A DNA stretch of 60,000 bases from Chrysomallon squamiferum (Eukaryota > Mollusca > Gastropoda > Neomphalida > Peltospiridae). The translations under genes and the position numbers were made by a program. Positions 13,466 through 25,075 of this stretch are shown piece after piece. Location of the stretch: NCBI GenBank assembly GCA_012295275.1, contig CM022665.1, forward strand, positions 32,252,022-32,312,021, given 5' to 3'. The notes below the pieces were generated by a model. It saw only the letters and a program-made list of their open reading frames with translations. It had not been told where the DNA came from and made no database searches. The first letter of the stretch is position 1, and every line of letters begins with the position of its first letter.

Positions 13466-14862
13466 AAGAGTAAATGACATATGGAAATAATATTTACCAA
13501 AAGCTTGAGTGTAAGATTTACAGAGATGGACAGACAGACAGACACACACACATATATACGGTTCATCAGTTGTAACAGATAATTATGTTGTTTTAGCGCT
13601 ATTGCTCGAAACGGAGAGGCAGTATGGGAAGACGCTGACTACTCCAAGTGTGAATATATTAGTGGAACAACTAGAGAACTTCAAGCTTTGGAACAGAGAA
13701 GAGTTACATATGGTAAGTAACAGATACAAAATATAAATCAAATTAAAATGAGATCTTCAAGCTTTGGCTTCAAAAGGGCGTAAGACATGGTTAGAAAAGA
13801 AATTTCATAATAAAACGTAGGTAGACACCAGATAAGCACATTCAATGGGACAAACATGCACACACACTTATCTACAAAGTATGTAGCCAATAGAAGCACT
13901 GGAATCGTTTATAATACTGATTAACAAACTTCACTTCTTTGTCTTTTCCTTTTCAGAAAATGTTCTTGATATATCCAAACGACTGAAGGATCTTACGAAA
14001 AACGTGCACAGTTTTAAGAAGGCTGACGTGGGTTTTGCTGTGGCCATCATGGACAGAATTCTGAATGTTCCAAAGGTAATGGGCTCGAGACCGACCATTT
14101 TAAACACACTTTCTGCAATCAGCTCACTGATGGGAGTCAGCCAGAGCATCCTTCTTGAGGCAGAACAATTTTCTCAGGCATCGACAAGGTAAATATATTG
14201 ACACATTCAAAATCTTAATGTTATTTTATGATAGTAAGGATTAGAAAACTATGTTTAATACATAAATTTGTAGCCTGAAATATTACGGGTCGCAAATTCA
14301 GTCATATTTAGTTTCTTAAAGACCGTATTTTGCTGTGCTTCGGAATGGGTTTCCATTCATAACATCACTATTATTAAAAGGTCCAAGCATATTGCTGTTA
14401 TTTAAAGTTCTATACATACCTAAGGTGAACAGTCTGTAGATAACACATTTCCAAGTATTAGCCACCGCTAGGTGGAGGATCATCACTCACTATCGCCAAG
14501 GCCTATGAGAGACGGTGGGTTCAGCCGGTTCTTTGTTCCGGGGCCCAAGAGCTAAGAAAGGCCCCACAGCAACCATGTAACATCCACACCCATCGAGAAC
14601 AAGCTCTTTCTACTACCCTCAGCCCGCCATACACTTACATTCACTTACACAAACATCACTATACTTATCACTAATTAATTGATTATGTTTGTTACATTAT
14701 GTTATATCTCATTATGAAAATAAAGCATTTATGATAGTTTACATGTAGACTTACTGGACATCAAATCCTCAATTTTGAGAAAAATCTTTGCCTGTCTCGG
14801 GGCCCCAAAAGAGCCTTGCACTGCCTTGCAAAATTTCTCTTGGAGGCCATGACTATCACTTC

Positions 14863-14909
<47 letters not shown>

Positions 14910-17900
14910 CATCCTTATATAAATAATTAAACTTAATATGTTTTCTCCTAATATTGTTATATCGGTTGCGAAAAATCGAATTAAAATGTCTGTTTCTTTT
15001 TCCTATATTAATCTATTAAAAGGAATATAAAGTAGCCGTGCTTAACTTACAGAATCATCTTTTACATCTGAGTTATTTTAACTCGTTTCAGGCTGCTTAA
15101 TTCTATCAACAAAATAGCTAACAGTGTGTCTCTTGCTGACAATGATCTCATGGTAGTGGAGGCAAATCTTGCAATGGTTGCTGTTAAGGTGGACCCAGAC
15201 AACTTTTCAGGTCTCGCCTTCTCCACATCCGGTGACAGCGACGAAAATTCACCTTTGTCTGAAAAGACGGTAAGAACAAACTTTATTATTATCATTATTA
15301 TTATATGATAGATTCAGAGCCTATAGATCCCTGTCGCATTGTATTATTCCCGTTACTGTTTAAATTAGTACTGTGAAAATTAAAATGCAATGAAACTTCT
15401 TCAAACTGGACCCTGACTAAGTAGGAATTCCTCCCAAAACGAACAATTACCGCGGTAACGTGATTTATAAAATCAATGTATCTAAATGTAAATACTCAGA
15501 CAGTTTTTTCAAAACAAGATTTTTAGTACTAGCAGAAACAGAAATATAAGAAGTTGTAGTAGTGGTAATATAGTGATGTTGCTTTCTTATAATGCCTTAT
15601 TAATTATTATTTACAGGTCAAAATAATAAAAGTAAACGACGTCGTAAACACGGACAGAAGCAAGTCAACTACTATAGCTCTGCCAGAAAGTATATTTCAG
15701 TCACTAGGACAGGGATCAAAAACAGTGGACAGAATCACTTTCAGTCTGTACCAGAGCGACAAACTGTTTTCTGTGAGTCACTCATTTATTATAAAAAGTA
15801 AACAAAAATATGCAGTCATCTGGTCAAAACAAAACAAACAACAACAAAAATAAACAACAGCAACAAAAAAAACAAAAAACAAAAAACTTAAAAATAAAAT
15901 TAAAATGTCAGAAATATTCCATGTTATGTAAATGTCATTAATCTATTGTCGAAATTCTAAAAGTATCAACAATCAACATTTATTTATTTATTTATTTTTA
16001 TTGTCATAACCATTATTATTATCATTATTATTATTAATATTATTATTATTAATATTATCACTATTATTATTGACATTATTATGACTATATCTATGATTAT
16101 TATTATTATAGCTATTATTTAAAACATTAAATGTATTTTAATTTTAAACGTGAAAAGGAGTAAATCATCATATACCTATGACTTATAATTCCAACAAATT
16201 TAAAGTGAAATTTTAATTAAAATTCGATTAACAAACAATGGTGCCATTTTGTTAAAGGTTTACAAAGAGGCGAGATCGGGACCAACAATAAATCCAACAG
16301 GAGGGTTTGCCATTGATCATATTAAAAACTCTTCTAAAAATAACAATGTCGGTAACTCTGTTCATATTACAACGACGACCACGAAAACAACGGTGGCACC
16401 AACAAGCCCTACATCAGTGTTTACGACAAAAGTCAACAGTAGGGTCATTGCAGCCAGTATACCCAATGTAGTCATCAAAAATCTCGGTGAACCTGTTCTT
16501 ATTTCATTTTCTCATGCGACGGAGGTATGTTTGAATTTCGTTTTCTCGCATTATTAAAGTATTTAAAAAGGGTTAGTAAAGATAAGGCTTCTGTAACAGT
16601 TTTCAAATGGTTGACTAAAATGTTACTCTCAGGTATACCTATTTTGCTACGCATAGATTTAAAAAACTGAGAAAAGTAATTAAGGCAAAATGGGATTTGT
16701 CATCAAAATGCTTTTAGGCAAAGAGACAAAGACTGTTAATTTACTACATTTATTTTCAGATATCTTTCTTCAGCAGAGAACCCATATCCTCGAAATAAAA
16801 AATAAAAATAAAAATAAAAAATAAAAATAAAATATATGAAGTAAATAAATAAATAAATAAAATCGAAAACAAGAAGTGCTGAGTTTGTGCTGTATGGAAA
16901 TAAAATACGGCTGATGTTTGAGCGTCCCTGTAATTTTTTCATTTTCATACATTGATTTGTTTTCTTGATAAATCAGAACGGTACAAAGCCACGTTGTGTT
17001 TTCTGGGATGAAAACAGCGTCACTGGTCAAGACAGGTGGTCGACAAAGGGCTGTGCTGTCAAACAAACTGTAGAGGATTCTTATACAACCTGTGCTTGCG
17101 ATCATCTCACAAATTTTGCGCTGTTAATGGTAAGCAGAATCAATAACAAAGATAAATTTATATATAGCTATAGTTTACATAATTTCATTCCAGGGATGGA
17201 TGGATGGAAAAGCCACCTAGCTACATTTACAGTCATTCGAAATTTAAAATTTTCTTCTTTAGAATGAGCAGTTTAAGTAAAAAAAATGAAAAACTGAAGA
17301 CAGGTAATACATCTTTACATGTAAAATAAAAATATTTAGTGCTACTTGTGTAAATGCGTTCAGACTTCAGTATATCTGCACATAATATTTCCTTATTATA
17401 TCTGAATATTTTATTTCATTATTTTTTTTTTAACGTTACGTCATTTTTAGAAACCATTTGACAAATCTGTACTGTATTTCAGGATATATATCCGCACGGG
17501 TTCTCGCTGTCTGCAGAGGACAAGACAGCGCTATCTATTATTTCTTACATCGGATGTGGTGTATCTGTACTGGCTCTTATTTTCACAATAGCAACCTATC
17601 TAATGTTCAGGTGGGTAATAAACTAAAACTTAGTATTTCTATATCAAATACTAAGATACTATGCATATGTCAGGAAATATAAGTATTAATAATACGTTTG
17701 TAGAATTATTTAATGTGATGTTCATAGAATTATTTAAGGTTACGTTTATAGAATTATTTAGTGTCACGTTTATATAATTATTTAATGGTTACATTTATAG
17801 AATTATTTATTAGTTACGTTCATATAATCTTATTAACAAACCTCATAATAAGCAACATTTAAGAATAAATAAATTACTTGTCTAACATGAAATAGCTATC

Positions 17901-20900
17901 GACAGAAAATTTTACGAATATGTTCTTCACAATATAACAAAATGTATAGATAATTTAAAATTATAATATTGTTTTAGGAAACTGCGCCGAGATAACCCAT
18001 CCAAAATTCTGGTGAATCTGTGCCTTACTCTTGCTGCTGCTAATTTCACGTTTCTCTTTGGAATGCAAGATTATGCTTTTGCAGATACTATTGCGTGCAA
18101 GGTGAGGGAAAAACTTTTATATTTATTTGTATTTATAACTGTTTGGATTTTACTGATCAGCAATTGTGTATTTGATCAGTAACTGAGGCGATGGATCAAA
18201 AGTTTCTACCGAAATTGAAACAACAACTATCAAGACTGCAAATATTAGTTACCTAAAGTTAACTTGTGTCTTATTTATATTTGTTTATTTACATCTTATT
18301 TCAGTACAAATATCAATTTAAGAAATACTACTACTACTACTACTAACTTCTATTACTACTTCTACTACTACTACTACTATTACTACTACTACTACTACTA
18401 CTAAGAATATTGATAACAAAAACAATAACGACAATAATAACAATAATGATGATGATAATAATAATAATAATTTAATATTAGCATTATGATATTTCTGTTG
18501 TGTGTTTTCAGGTTGTAGCCACGCTGATGCATTTCACTTTGCTGTCGGCGTTGACGTGGATGGCGGTGGAAGCATTCTACATGTATCTTGCTCTTGTAGT
18601 GGTCTTCAAAACATACTTTGAACACTTTATCCTCAAGTGCAGTCTGATTGGCTGGGGTATGTGTTTAATTTTATAGATAATATTGATTTTAAATAATAAA
18701 AATTTGTTACAACATTCGTTTAAACACAAGAAAAAATATTTTAATATTGCTATTGTTATTACTAGTAGTATTATTATTGTTAGTATTATTTATTATTATC
18801 GTCGTTATCAGAATAAAGATAATTATAATCTTCATTATATTTATCACTATCATCATAAAAATCATCGTCATCATCATAATCTTCATTATTATCATTATTG
18901 TTGTTATTTTTATTATTATGGCAAGACAAACATCAAGAAGTTATTTACTCGTGGTTTATGTTACAGGTATACCTTTGGTCATTGTTGCCATAACTTTGGG
19001 TGTTGGTTCTACAGAAAACTATGGATTACTTGGCACTGGAATGTAAGACATTAAAAATATATGTCTATATGTGTACATGTAAATAATTAGAAAATCGAAT
19101 TATCTCATGATCCTTGAGTATTTGCTTTGAAAGCAAACGATATAATCTAAATAACTTATTAAATCAAATGGGCTGCATTAAAAATCAAAATAATCAAAAT
19201 TGAAAGGGAAGCGATTAATAAAAAAAATGGAACACTTTTCGTTAATTTGGGTACATTGATTAGTTACCGAATATATTAAGTGATTAACAGGAAGTGTGTT
19301 TAATTATTCATTTTTGATACTGTTTACACAGAACGTTCGCTAGTGATAATGCAAACTCTTTTCGATGATGATTAATTTCAGATGCTGGTTAAACAACCCA
19401 GCTTTTTACATAGCATTTCTGGCTCCAGTGGCACTGATCATGGTGATGAATCTTGTAGCATTTTGTCTGGTTTTGCGACAGATTCTGGGAATATCTGCCA
19501 AAAACCTCAACAAGTCTGACAAAGCCAGCACCATCACGCAGCTCCGTGGAGCCGTCGGCGTTGTCATCCTCCTTGGCCTCACTTACATTTTCGCCATCTT
19601 TGCCATAGGCAAGGCCAGCATCGTCTTCTACTATCTCTTCGCAATATTCAACTCTCTTCAGGGATTGTTCATTTTTGTTTTTTATTGTGTGTTTAAAAAA
19701 GATGCTCTCAATGCCTGGAGAAAAGTTTTACCTTGTTGTGTTGTGCTGGACGAGAAATCTAGTGCTACGACAAGTAGAGGTAAGTTGTTATTTATTTATT
19801 TTTATATTTCCTTCGATATTATAAAATAAAGGAATGTTTAAAAGTATTCACGTACTGTAACTAGTTTTTAACACGTGTAGTCGTGTCCTGAACCGTTAAT
19901 CTTAACTGCATGTAATGTACCGTAATTTTTGTTAAAGTTATTATTATATTTAAATTGTTCGAAAACAGGGCAACATTTAGTCCTAACCGCAGGAAAATTA
20001 TTTGTTTTCGTATGGGTTTTTAATTTGAAAATCTTATTCAGTTTAAATTTCCTTTGCTAGCTCATATAAATAAATAATTTCGCATACCTTAGTAAATATA
20101 AAATCAGTGTACTCCTTTTGTTACAGATAATTATTAGTGAATTTAATAAATTATAAAGGAAATTAATATAATTATAATTACAATATAACTATTAAACAAG
20201 GTTCAGTGAACAAGTTCGTAAACAACAGCAATACCAGCACAATTTTCAACATCTGAACGGCAACAGTTTATAACATTTGATTTAAAAAATATCACGAATT
20301 ATAATCATTCTGAACTTACCGTTTTACCGAAAGTCGTGTTACAAAGTATTAATTATAAGGAGCGGATCCGGGTGTTTCAGAGAAATCCAGAGAATCGTGA
20401 CTGAGTGATTTATGTCATTCATATAAACAAGTCTCGATAACTAACATGTATATCCGTGTATGTGTAAAGTTTTTCCTTTTCTTTCTTTCTTATTTGTTGT
20501 TGTTGTAAAGTAAAAAAATATATATAGTAAGCGGTGGTAGGCCTGTTCAGAACCTCTCACTCATATATGGACCGGCGCCTGATTATTTTAGAAAATCATA
20601 CATATTATTTTAAATATATTGTGATGATTTTAGGAGGTGGTCGAAGCTTCAACGGTGTCATACTCTACGGTAAATTAAAAACAAAATAATTATAGCTGAT
20701 TTATTACTAATTACATTTATAGCTGGTAGTTAATTTCAGCAACTGGGATAATTCTGTTAACTGCTAAAGAACACTGACAGATTTCAAAACATTTATATAC
20801 AGGATTTATAACACACGATATATCAAAATATAAAACAACTCAGACTAAATGCTTTATTATTTACCTTAATTGTTGTATACTGTATGTAACAAACACAAAC

Positions 20901-22602
20901 ATATTTAAGAAAAGAAAATATGCTTTTTCTCGACTTTTTCTAAAGAGTTTATATATATATATATTTTTTATCTATTTATTTATTTATCATTATTACATTT
21001 TTTTTTTTTTTAAAACCCAATCAGATTGTCTTCGTAAATTCCTCCCTCTGTGTTTGTTATATACAGGCTTCAATGACTCATTTTAATTCTAACAGTTGTT
21101 CGATACAATCCATATTAAATTTTATTATAGTTTATGATTATACAAGAAATTATAAAATTTTGCATAACATTCTATAATGCTGCTACATAGTTTTCACCTT
21201 CGACAAAGTAAAAAAATATATTTTATATAAGCTACTAATCAAACTAGTGTAGACTGTTTTCACCTAAACATAAAATGAGCCTGCTTAAACACAAGTGTAT
21301 ACTAGCTGACTGCTAAAATATGCGCACTTTATACCTACAAATAACAACAACTGAAGTTAGTACAGGTTCAACTAAATTCGTTTTCTACCATTAAAGCATG
21401 ACTTCTTTGAACTGAACACGTAAAAGTGCCAGTAAGGGGGTGGTTATCTGAACTTAATGGATATGTACAGGTTTCATGTTATATTTTTCTTCTTGTTTAT
21501 TATACTTTCATTCTTCTTCTTTTTTCTTTAATATTATTATTTATTTATTTTTTTGATATGACAGAGAATTAGAAAAGTAAAATAAAATTTAAAAAAAAGA
21601 AAAAAAGAAAAAAGGGAAGAAATTATTAAATTTTAGAAAATTCGTTCAGTTATATTTACTTTGTTAACTCATGAAAGCTAGAATACACATTAAAACCCAT
21701 ACAACAGAGATCTCTAAAAGTATATTTAGGCTATTATATAAAATGCAGTGAAACACATGTGTAATAGATAAAATATAAATCAAATCATCTATGGACGTTT
21801 TCTCTTACAGGAATCTAGTCACTCGAAAACTATTTAAAAGCTTACACCTCTTTACTGCTAGATATTATAAATTCTAGCCTTGTAAACCTGCACATACCTA
21901 CAAATAATAGATAAAAAGAGTACTTGTTTAATGCTTTATTTTTGTGAAGTGTTGTTTTTCTTACACGATTTTCAGCTACAAGAAGTAATGTAATACAGAA
22001 TTACAATGGTCGCGAATATCTTTCCCTGCTTCCTGTTCCTGTGGAAGGTAATTAGTATTGTAAAGAAAAATAATAAATAAATAAATAAATATATAAAATC
22101 AATAAAAAATAATAATAATAATAATAAGAACACTTAGTTGTACGCGTGTTCCATTGTTTGACGAAGTATGCTAGAAAGGCTATAATAAATGTTACACCCA
22201 TATAGAAAGGAAGGGGGAAAAAATGTTTTATTTAAACGATGTATTCATCACATTTTTAGTCTACATTTAAATTCCACTGTTGTATCATGTTTTAAGTAAC
22301 ACAGAGGTAAGGAGAGCTGAAACTCGCTGTCAACAAACGTTAGTTACTCTTTTTCAAATAGTATAAAAAAATAGAGAAAACAGCTTGCAATAGACATAAA
22401 ATTACAGATTACGGATTGAAAATGATCCAAGAGGGACACAGAACAGTACTGATCATCTTATGATGACCTAGGTCTACGTTCTGACCATTAAGTCAGAGCC
22501 CTCTTCTCAATACAGGGGACAACATTTAAGAAAGAAAGAAAATGATTTTCTTTCTTTCTTTTTTATCTCTCTCTTTTTTTTAAATTCATAATTTAATAAG
22601 TT

Positions 22603-22656
<54 letters not shown>

Positions 22657-25075
22657 TGAAATAAATAAATACTCCCTCCCCCCAAAAAAAACTTCACTAA
22701 TAATTTCATTGAAAGGAAATAAAAGAGCTCAAAAATGACATGAAATAATAATAATAAATAAATAAATAAATAAATAGCAACAACAATAACAATAAAAACA
22801 AGTTAATAAATCAAATAAAATTAGAAATTCAATACGCTCAATTTTAAAATGCTGTACATTTATCTTTGTTGTAACTCACTGATGAAGACGGAGTTTGGGT
22901 CCTAGGCAGGCATGCTTAAGCAATTACCTATTACCGAAAACATTAATATGTTTTTTGTTATTTTGCCTCTGAAAGTCGTTAGCTAATGTTACACAATAAT
23001 AATAACTATTATGTAATGATTTATATATACAATATCCCGCCTATTGGTATTATGTTTATTTGTATTAAATGCTACATAATATATCGACTGTTTAATTCGG
23101 TTACTATTTATTTTTTATTATCACTAGATGTGTATATCAGATTCAGTTTTAAAATAATAATAATATGTGCTTTGTAACAGTTCTGTTTAAAAATTGTATA
23201 CTTATTTGTTGCCACGAGCTGGCATACTTCAGTGTATGGCAGATTCTGCTGACTGTATTTATGGAATAAAACTGTTTATGTCCCTAGAAATGTCCAATAT
23301 AAATTTTATATTAATAATCAATATTAAAAAAAAATAAGAATTTTGTTTTGTTATGGCAGCTCGGAACAGACGTACAAATGTTTCAAACGGTAAATTAATT
23401 TCAAAGTACAACTCTTCACTTTTAACCTGTTTGTTACATAAATGTTGTGAATTGTTTTGTTAATTTCTTTTCTTTATTTTTTCCTCAGTACGTTTTTACG
23501 TTTTAAAATTCATTACCTACACAAATAATGCTTAAATGTCCAATTTTGTTCGTATACGTACTAATTTCAAACAATGGTGTAGGTTTAACACGTGTCCTAA
23601 CAGTTTTCAACATTTTAAAAACATTTACTTGAGTTGGGTTTCATATATAATATATTAATTTTATATTAATTTTCTGTTGTTGTTTTTTTAACCCATACTA
23701 ATTATTCAGAAATGTTTTTGTTTGTTTCAACTGTTTTATTATGTTTTTGTACAAAGACAAGTTGTACTCTTGATAGAATATTTTAAAAATACATATTATG
23801 TATTAATTATTTACACTCTTAAATCATAATTTGTTTTGCTTAAGTTTTACTTTAATCATTATCTTTAATAAATTAATATAATTAAATTTGTATTATTAAA
23901 TATCTTTATTTCAAATTAAGATGCATATATTAAAACCTCGTAACAGCAAATGTATCTGGAAAGTAATAGCAATGTAGGTTATTTTATTAATAGTAAAAAA
24001 ATTAAAAATTAAAAATTAAAAATTAAAATATTACAAACAAAATCACATACTTTTTCTTTTTCTTTCATTTCTTTTAAAATATAATTTCATTGTTACATAA
24101 TTCTTTTATCTTTTGTTTAGACTGAAAAATTCATTTGTTATACAATGTTGGTTAAGAAAGAAATTTTAATTTTTTTTTTTTTTTTTTTAATTGATGCATA
24201 TGTTGTCATATTAAAATAGTGGTGACTATATTTATTATACATTCGTGATCTTTTTGTTAATTTTCAGGGTACACACCAAATTCAAACAATACAGGCAAGA
24301 ATTCTTTCACAGATTCGGCAACAGCAGCTCAAATAAAACAGAAAGGTATATCTTTTACATTTTTATAAATAAATAAATATTGATTTGAGCTGATGTCAGG
24401 TATAGATAATCTTGAAATTTAGATTTACACTTTGACATCAGAGGTTTTACTGAATATTTTGCTGTAAGAAGATGATGCAAAATTGTCCAAGTTTACTTTA
24501 ATATTTACCTTCTGGTCACATCTTTGCCAACTACGATGAATTACCGGTGTAATCCTTTTTCGTTATTATCTCCAGGGAGGTAAGTTGCAATGATTCTCTG
24601 GAAAAAAAAAAAAAAAAGAAAAAAAAAGAAGAAAAATTAATTCACTCCTTTCAGTAATCATAGTCAAAAACTAATCGTAATCAAAACCAAAATTATCCAT
24701 GTTTATTTTACTTGAAGCAATCCTTAAGGTTCTAGCGCCCGGAATGAATAATGAAGTTATGTCGTACAAAAAACATAGCGAACACTTCAAAGCAACGTTT
24801 TAGAATTTTTAATCCCTGTCGTAGCAGTTCATATTCCTAATTGCATTCACGACACTTTTTAACTAACAAAACTAATGTGGCTTTTTCAGATAATGAGGAA
24901 ATTAATTAAATTAGGCGCGGTATAATTAATTTTATTTACGCATTATTATATATATATATATATTTTTTTTTTTTCTTTCCTCTTTTAAGGGGGCAGATCA
25001 GGTGATTACAGTATAGACAGCGGTGTTGGCGGAAGCAGTGGTGTCTGGGATTCCCGAGATTCCACCGTAATCTAA
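6053..25075 (+). CDS. adhesion GPCR (class B2), LRR-Ly6/uPAR-SEA-HormR-GAIN, receptor A
   Basis: Twenty-eight coding exons, 1,239 codons: 6053-6243, 8037-8108, 8664-8735, 9612-9683, 9930-10007, 10398-10564, 10920-11032, 11517-11703, 11871-11992, 12213-12271, 12656-12822, 13104-13248, 13597-13712, 13957-14188, 15092-15269, 15617-15772, 16258-16524, 16977-17129, 17483-17610, 17978-18101, 18512-18656, 18967-19042, 19382-19779, 20634-20669, 21976-22047, 23360-23389, 24268-24345, 24990-25075. All introns are GT-AG and the phases join without a stop. The ATG at 6053 is chosen because a signal peptide follows at once. The domain set and GPS identify a surface receptor that should self-cleave and signal through G proteins; ligand and coupling cannot be read. 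The 3' neighbour, receptor B, is its tandem paralogue. Exact edges of the weaker acceptors (16258 after AAG, 24990 after AAG) are the least certain. Confidence 0.85.
6244..8036 (+). repeat. intron 1 of receptor A with several microsatellites
   Basis: Besides the CT run this intron holds ACT-type repeats at about 6771-6840, an (AAT)n-(AGT)n compound at about 7680-7772 and a second (AAT)n at about 7921-7980, just 55 bp before the exon 2 acceptor. No further coding exon was found. Confidence 0.6.
6297..6382 (+). repeat. (CT)n microsatellite in intron 1 of receptor A
   Basis: Uninterrupted CT run of about 85 bp, starting some 50 bp after the exon 1 donor. Confidence 0.9.
8128..8230 (+). repeat. 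(GT)n microsatellite in intron 2 of receptor A
   Basis: Imperfect GT run beginning about 30 bp after the exon 2 donor. A second GT run lies at about 8411-8442. Open frames of Cys-Val on either strand here are repeat artefacts. Confidence 0.85.
10920..11703 (+). CDS. receptor A exons 7-8: Ly6/uPAR (three-finger) domain
   Basis: Residues about 218-317. The segment begins CRYC and ends CNYCCVGNNCN, the hallmark opening and closing of LU (Ly6/uPAR) domains, with the internal RGC found before the last cysteines. There are 12 cysteines, against the usual ten or fewer. The domain is split by one phase-0 intron between the first loop and the rest. LU domains normally occur in GPI-anchored or secreted proteins and in TGF-beta-type receptors. 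Finding one in an adhesion GPCR ectodomain is unusual to my knowledge. Receptor B has the same cysteine spacing pattern, so the domain is not an exon-joining error. Confidence 0.75.
11871..12822 (+). CDS. receptor A exons 9-11: SEA-like domain
   Basis: Residues about 318-433. The strand FTFYVSFEL, then a Y.PDL..P.S.EY..L...LI helix, a GF.PPDLV.YLKIH strand, a second helix and a final RLRVSTRRLNI strand fit the order of secondary structure of SEA domains. The GSVVV-type autocleavage turn is missing, so cleavage here is not expected. SEA domains occur in some vertebrate adhesion GPCRs (ADGRF group) in front of GAIN. The assignment is from pattern only and is less certain than the LU or GPS calls. 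Confidence 0.55.
12272..12343 (+). repeat. (TTTA)n microsatellite directly after the exon 10 donor
   Basis: ATTT units begin within 10 bp of the donor at 12272 and run to about 12340. Confidence 0.85.
13104..13712 (+). CDS. receptor A exons 12-13: hormone-receptor (HormR) domain
   Basis: Residues about 434-520. FCPS, then FTWPRML, MQC, ASRRC and EAVWEDADYSKC give the four cysteines and the W-D-x-S-C ending of HormR domains, which precede the GAIN domain in many adhesion GPCRs. An intron falls inside the third cysteine codon. In receptor B the same codon is split in the same phase. Confidence 0.75.
13282..13462 (+). repeat. (GA)n tract with central G-runs, intron 12 of receptor A
   Basis: A GA run is interrupted at 13360-13401 by runs of eight or more G and several GGG triplets. 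It starts about 33 bp after the exon 12 donor. Confidence 0.9.
13957..17129 (+). CDS. receptor A exons 14-18: GAIN domain and GPS
   Basis: Residues about 521-849. Exons 14-15 give the helical first part (SKRLKDLTK, ILNVPKVMG), exons 16-17 the beta-sandwich part (SRVIAASIPNV, PVLISFSHATE). Exon 18 carries the GPS: CVFW, GCAV, then CACDHLTNFALLM. The conserved His841-Leu842/Thr843 triad predicts self-cleavage before Thr843, leaving a tethered agonist starting TNFALLM. Exon 17 holds a threonine-rich insert (TTTTTKTTVAPTSPTS) that makes it 89 codons against 47 in receptor B. The insert may be O-glycosylated (inference). Confidence 0.8.
14455..14910. mobile_element. possible retroelement remnant in intron 14 of receptor A, ending in (AAT)n
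   Basis: A GC-richer insert in an AT-rich intron. It holds two GGGGCCC-type blocks (about 14540 and 14800) and ends in an (AAT)n tail at about 14863-14908. A simple-repeat tail is typical of some SINEs/LINEs. No family was recognised. Confidence 0.3.
15967..16120. repeat. ATT/ATTATC simple-repeat tract, intron 16 of receptor A
   Basis: Imperfect ATT and ATC repeats. Nothing coding was seen. Confidence 0.7.
17483..19779 (+). CDS. receptor A exons 19-23: seven-transmembrane domain
   Basis: Residues about 850-1139. Exon 19 holds TM1 (SIISYIGCGVSVLALIFTIA), exon 20 TM2 (KILVNLCLTLAAANFTFLF), exon 21 TM3 (LMHFTLLSALTWMAVEAFYM) and exon 22 TM4. Exon 23 holds extracellular loop 2 with the Cys-Trp pair, TM5, TM6 (LRGAVGVVILLGLTYIFAIF) and TM7 (YYLFAIFNSLQGLFIFVFYC). 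The cysteine in IACK before TM3 and the one in CWL form the expected loop disulphide. These are class B2 signatures, and the match to receptor B is very close in TM6-TM7. Confidence 0.9.
18311..18470. repeat. ACT, AAC and AAT/GAT repeat tract, intron 20 of receptor A
   Basis: Runs of ACT triplets (about 18327-18402) then AAT/GAT triplets, ending about 40 bp before the exon 21 acceptor. Confidence 0.8.
20634..25075 (+). CDS. receptor A exons 24-28: cytoplasmic tail from small symmetric exons
   Basis: Residues about 1140-1239. Exons of 36, 72, 30 and 78 bp (20634-20669, 21976-22047, 23360-23389, 24268-24345) precede the last exon (24990-25075). Each begins and ends in phase 1, so any can be skipped without a frameshift. 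The tail is Gly/Ser/Asn-rich (GGGRSFNGVILY; SGDYSIDSGVGGSSGVWDS) and ends -S-T-V-I, a possible class I PDZ-binding end. Splice sites are good but the exons are tiny, so the exact set used is inferred. Confidence 0.6.

Noticed and set aside
13027-13566. 179-codon open frame on the minus strand
   Set aside because: Its middle is the (GA)n tract read as Ser-Leu. The ends overlap receptor A exon 12 in antisense.
22430-22520. tRNA-like fold around an AGGTCTACGTTCTGACC stretch
   Set aside because: A- and B-box matches are poor and no full cloverleaf could be drawn by eye.
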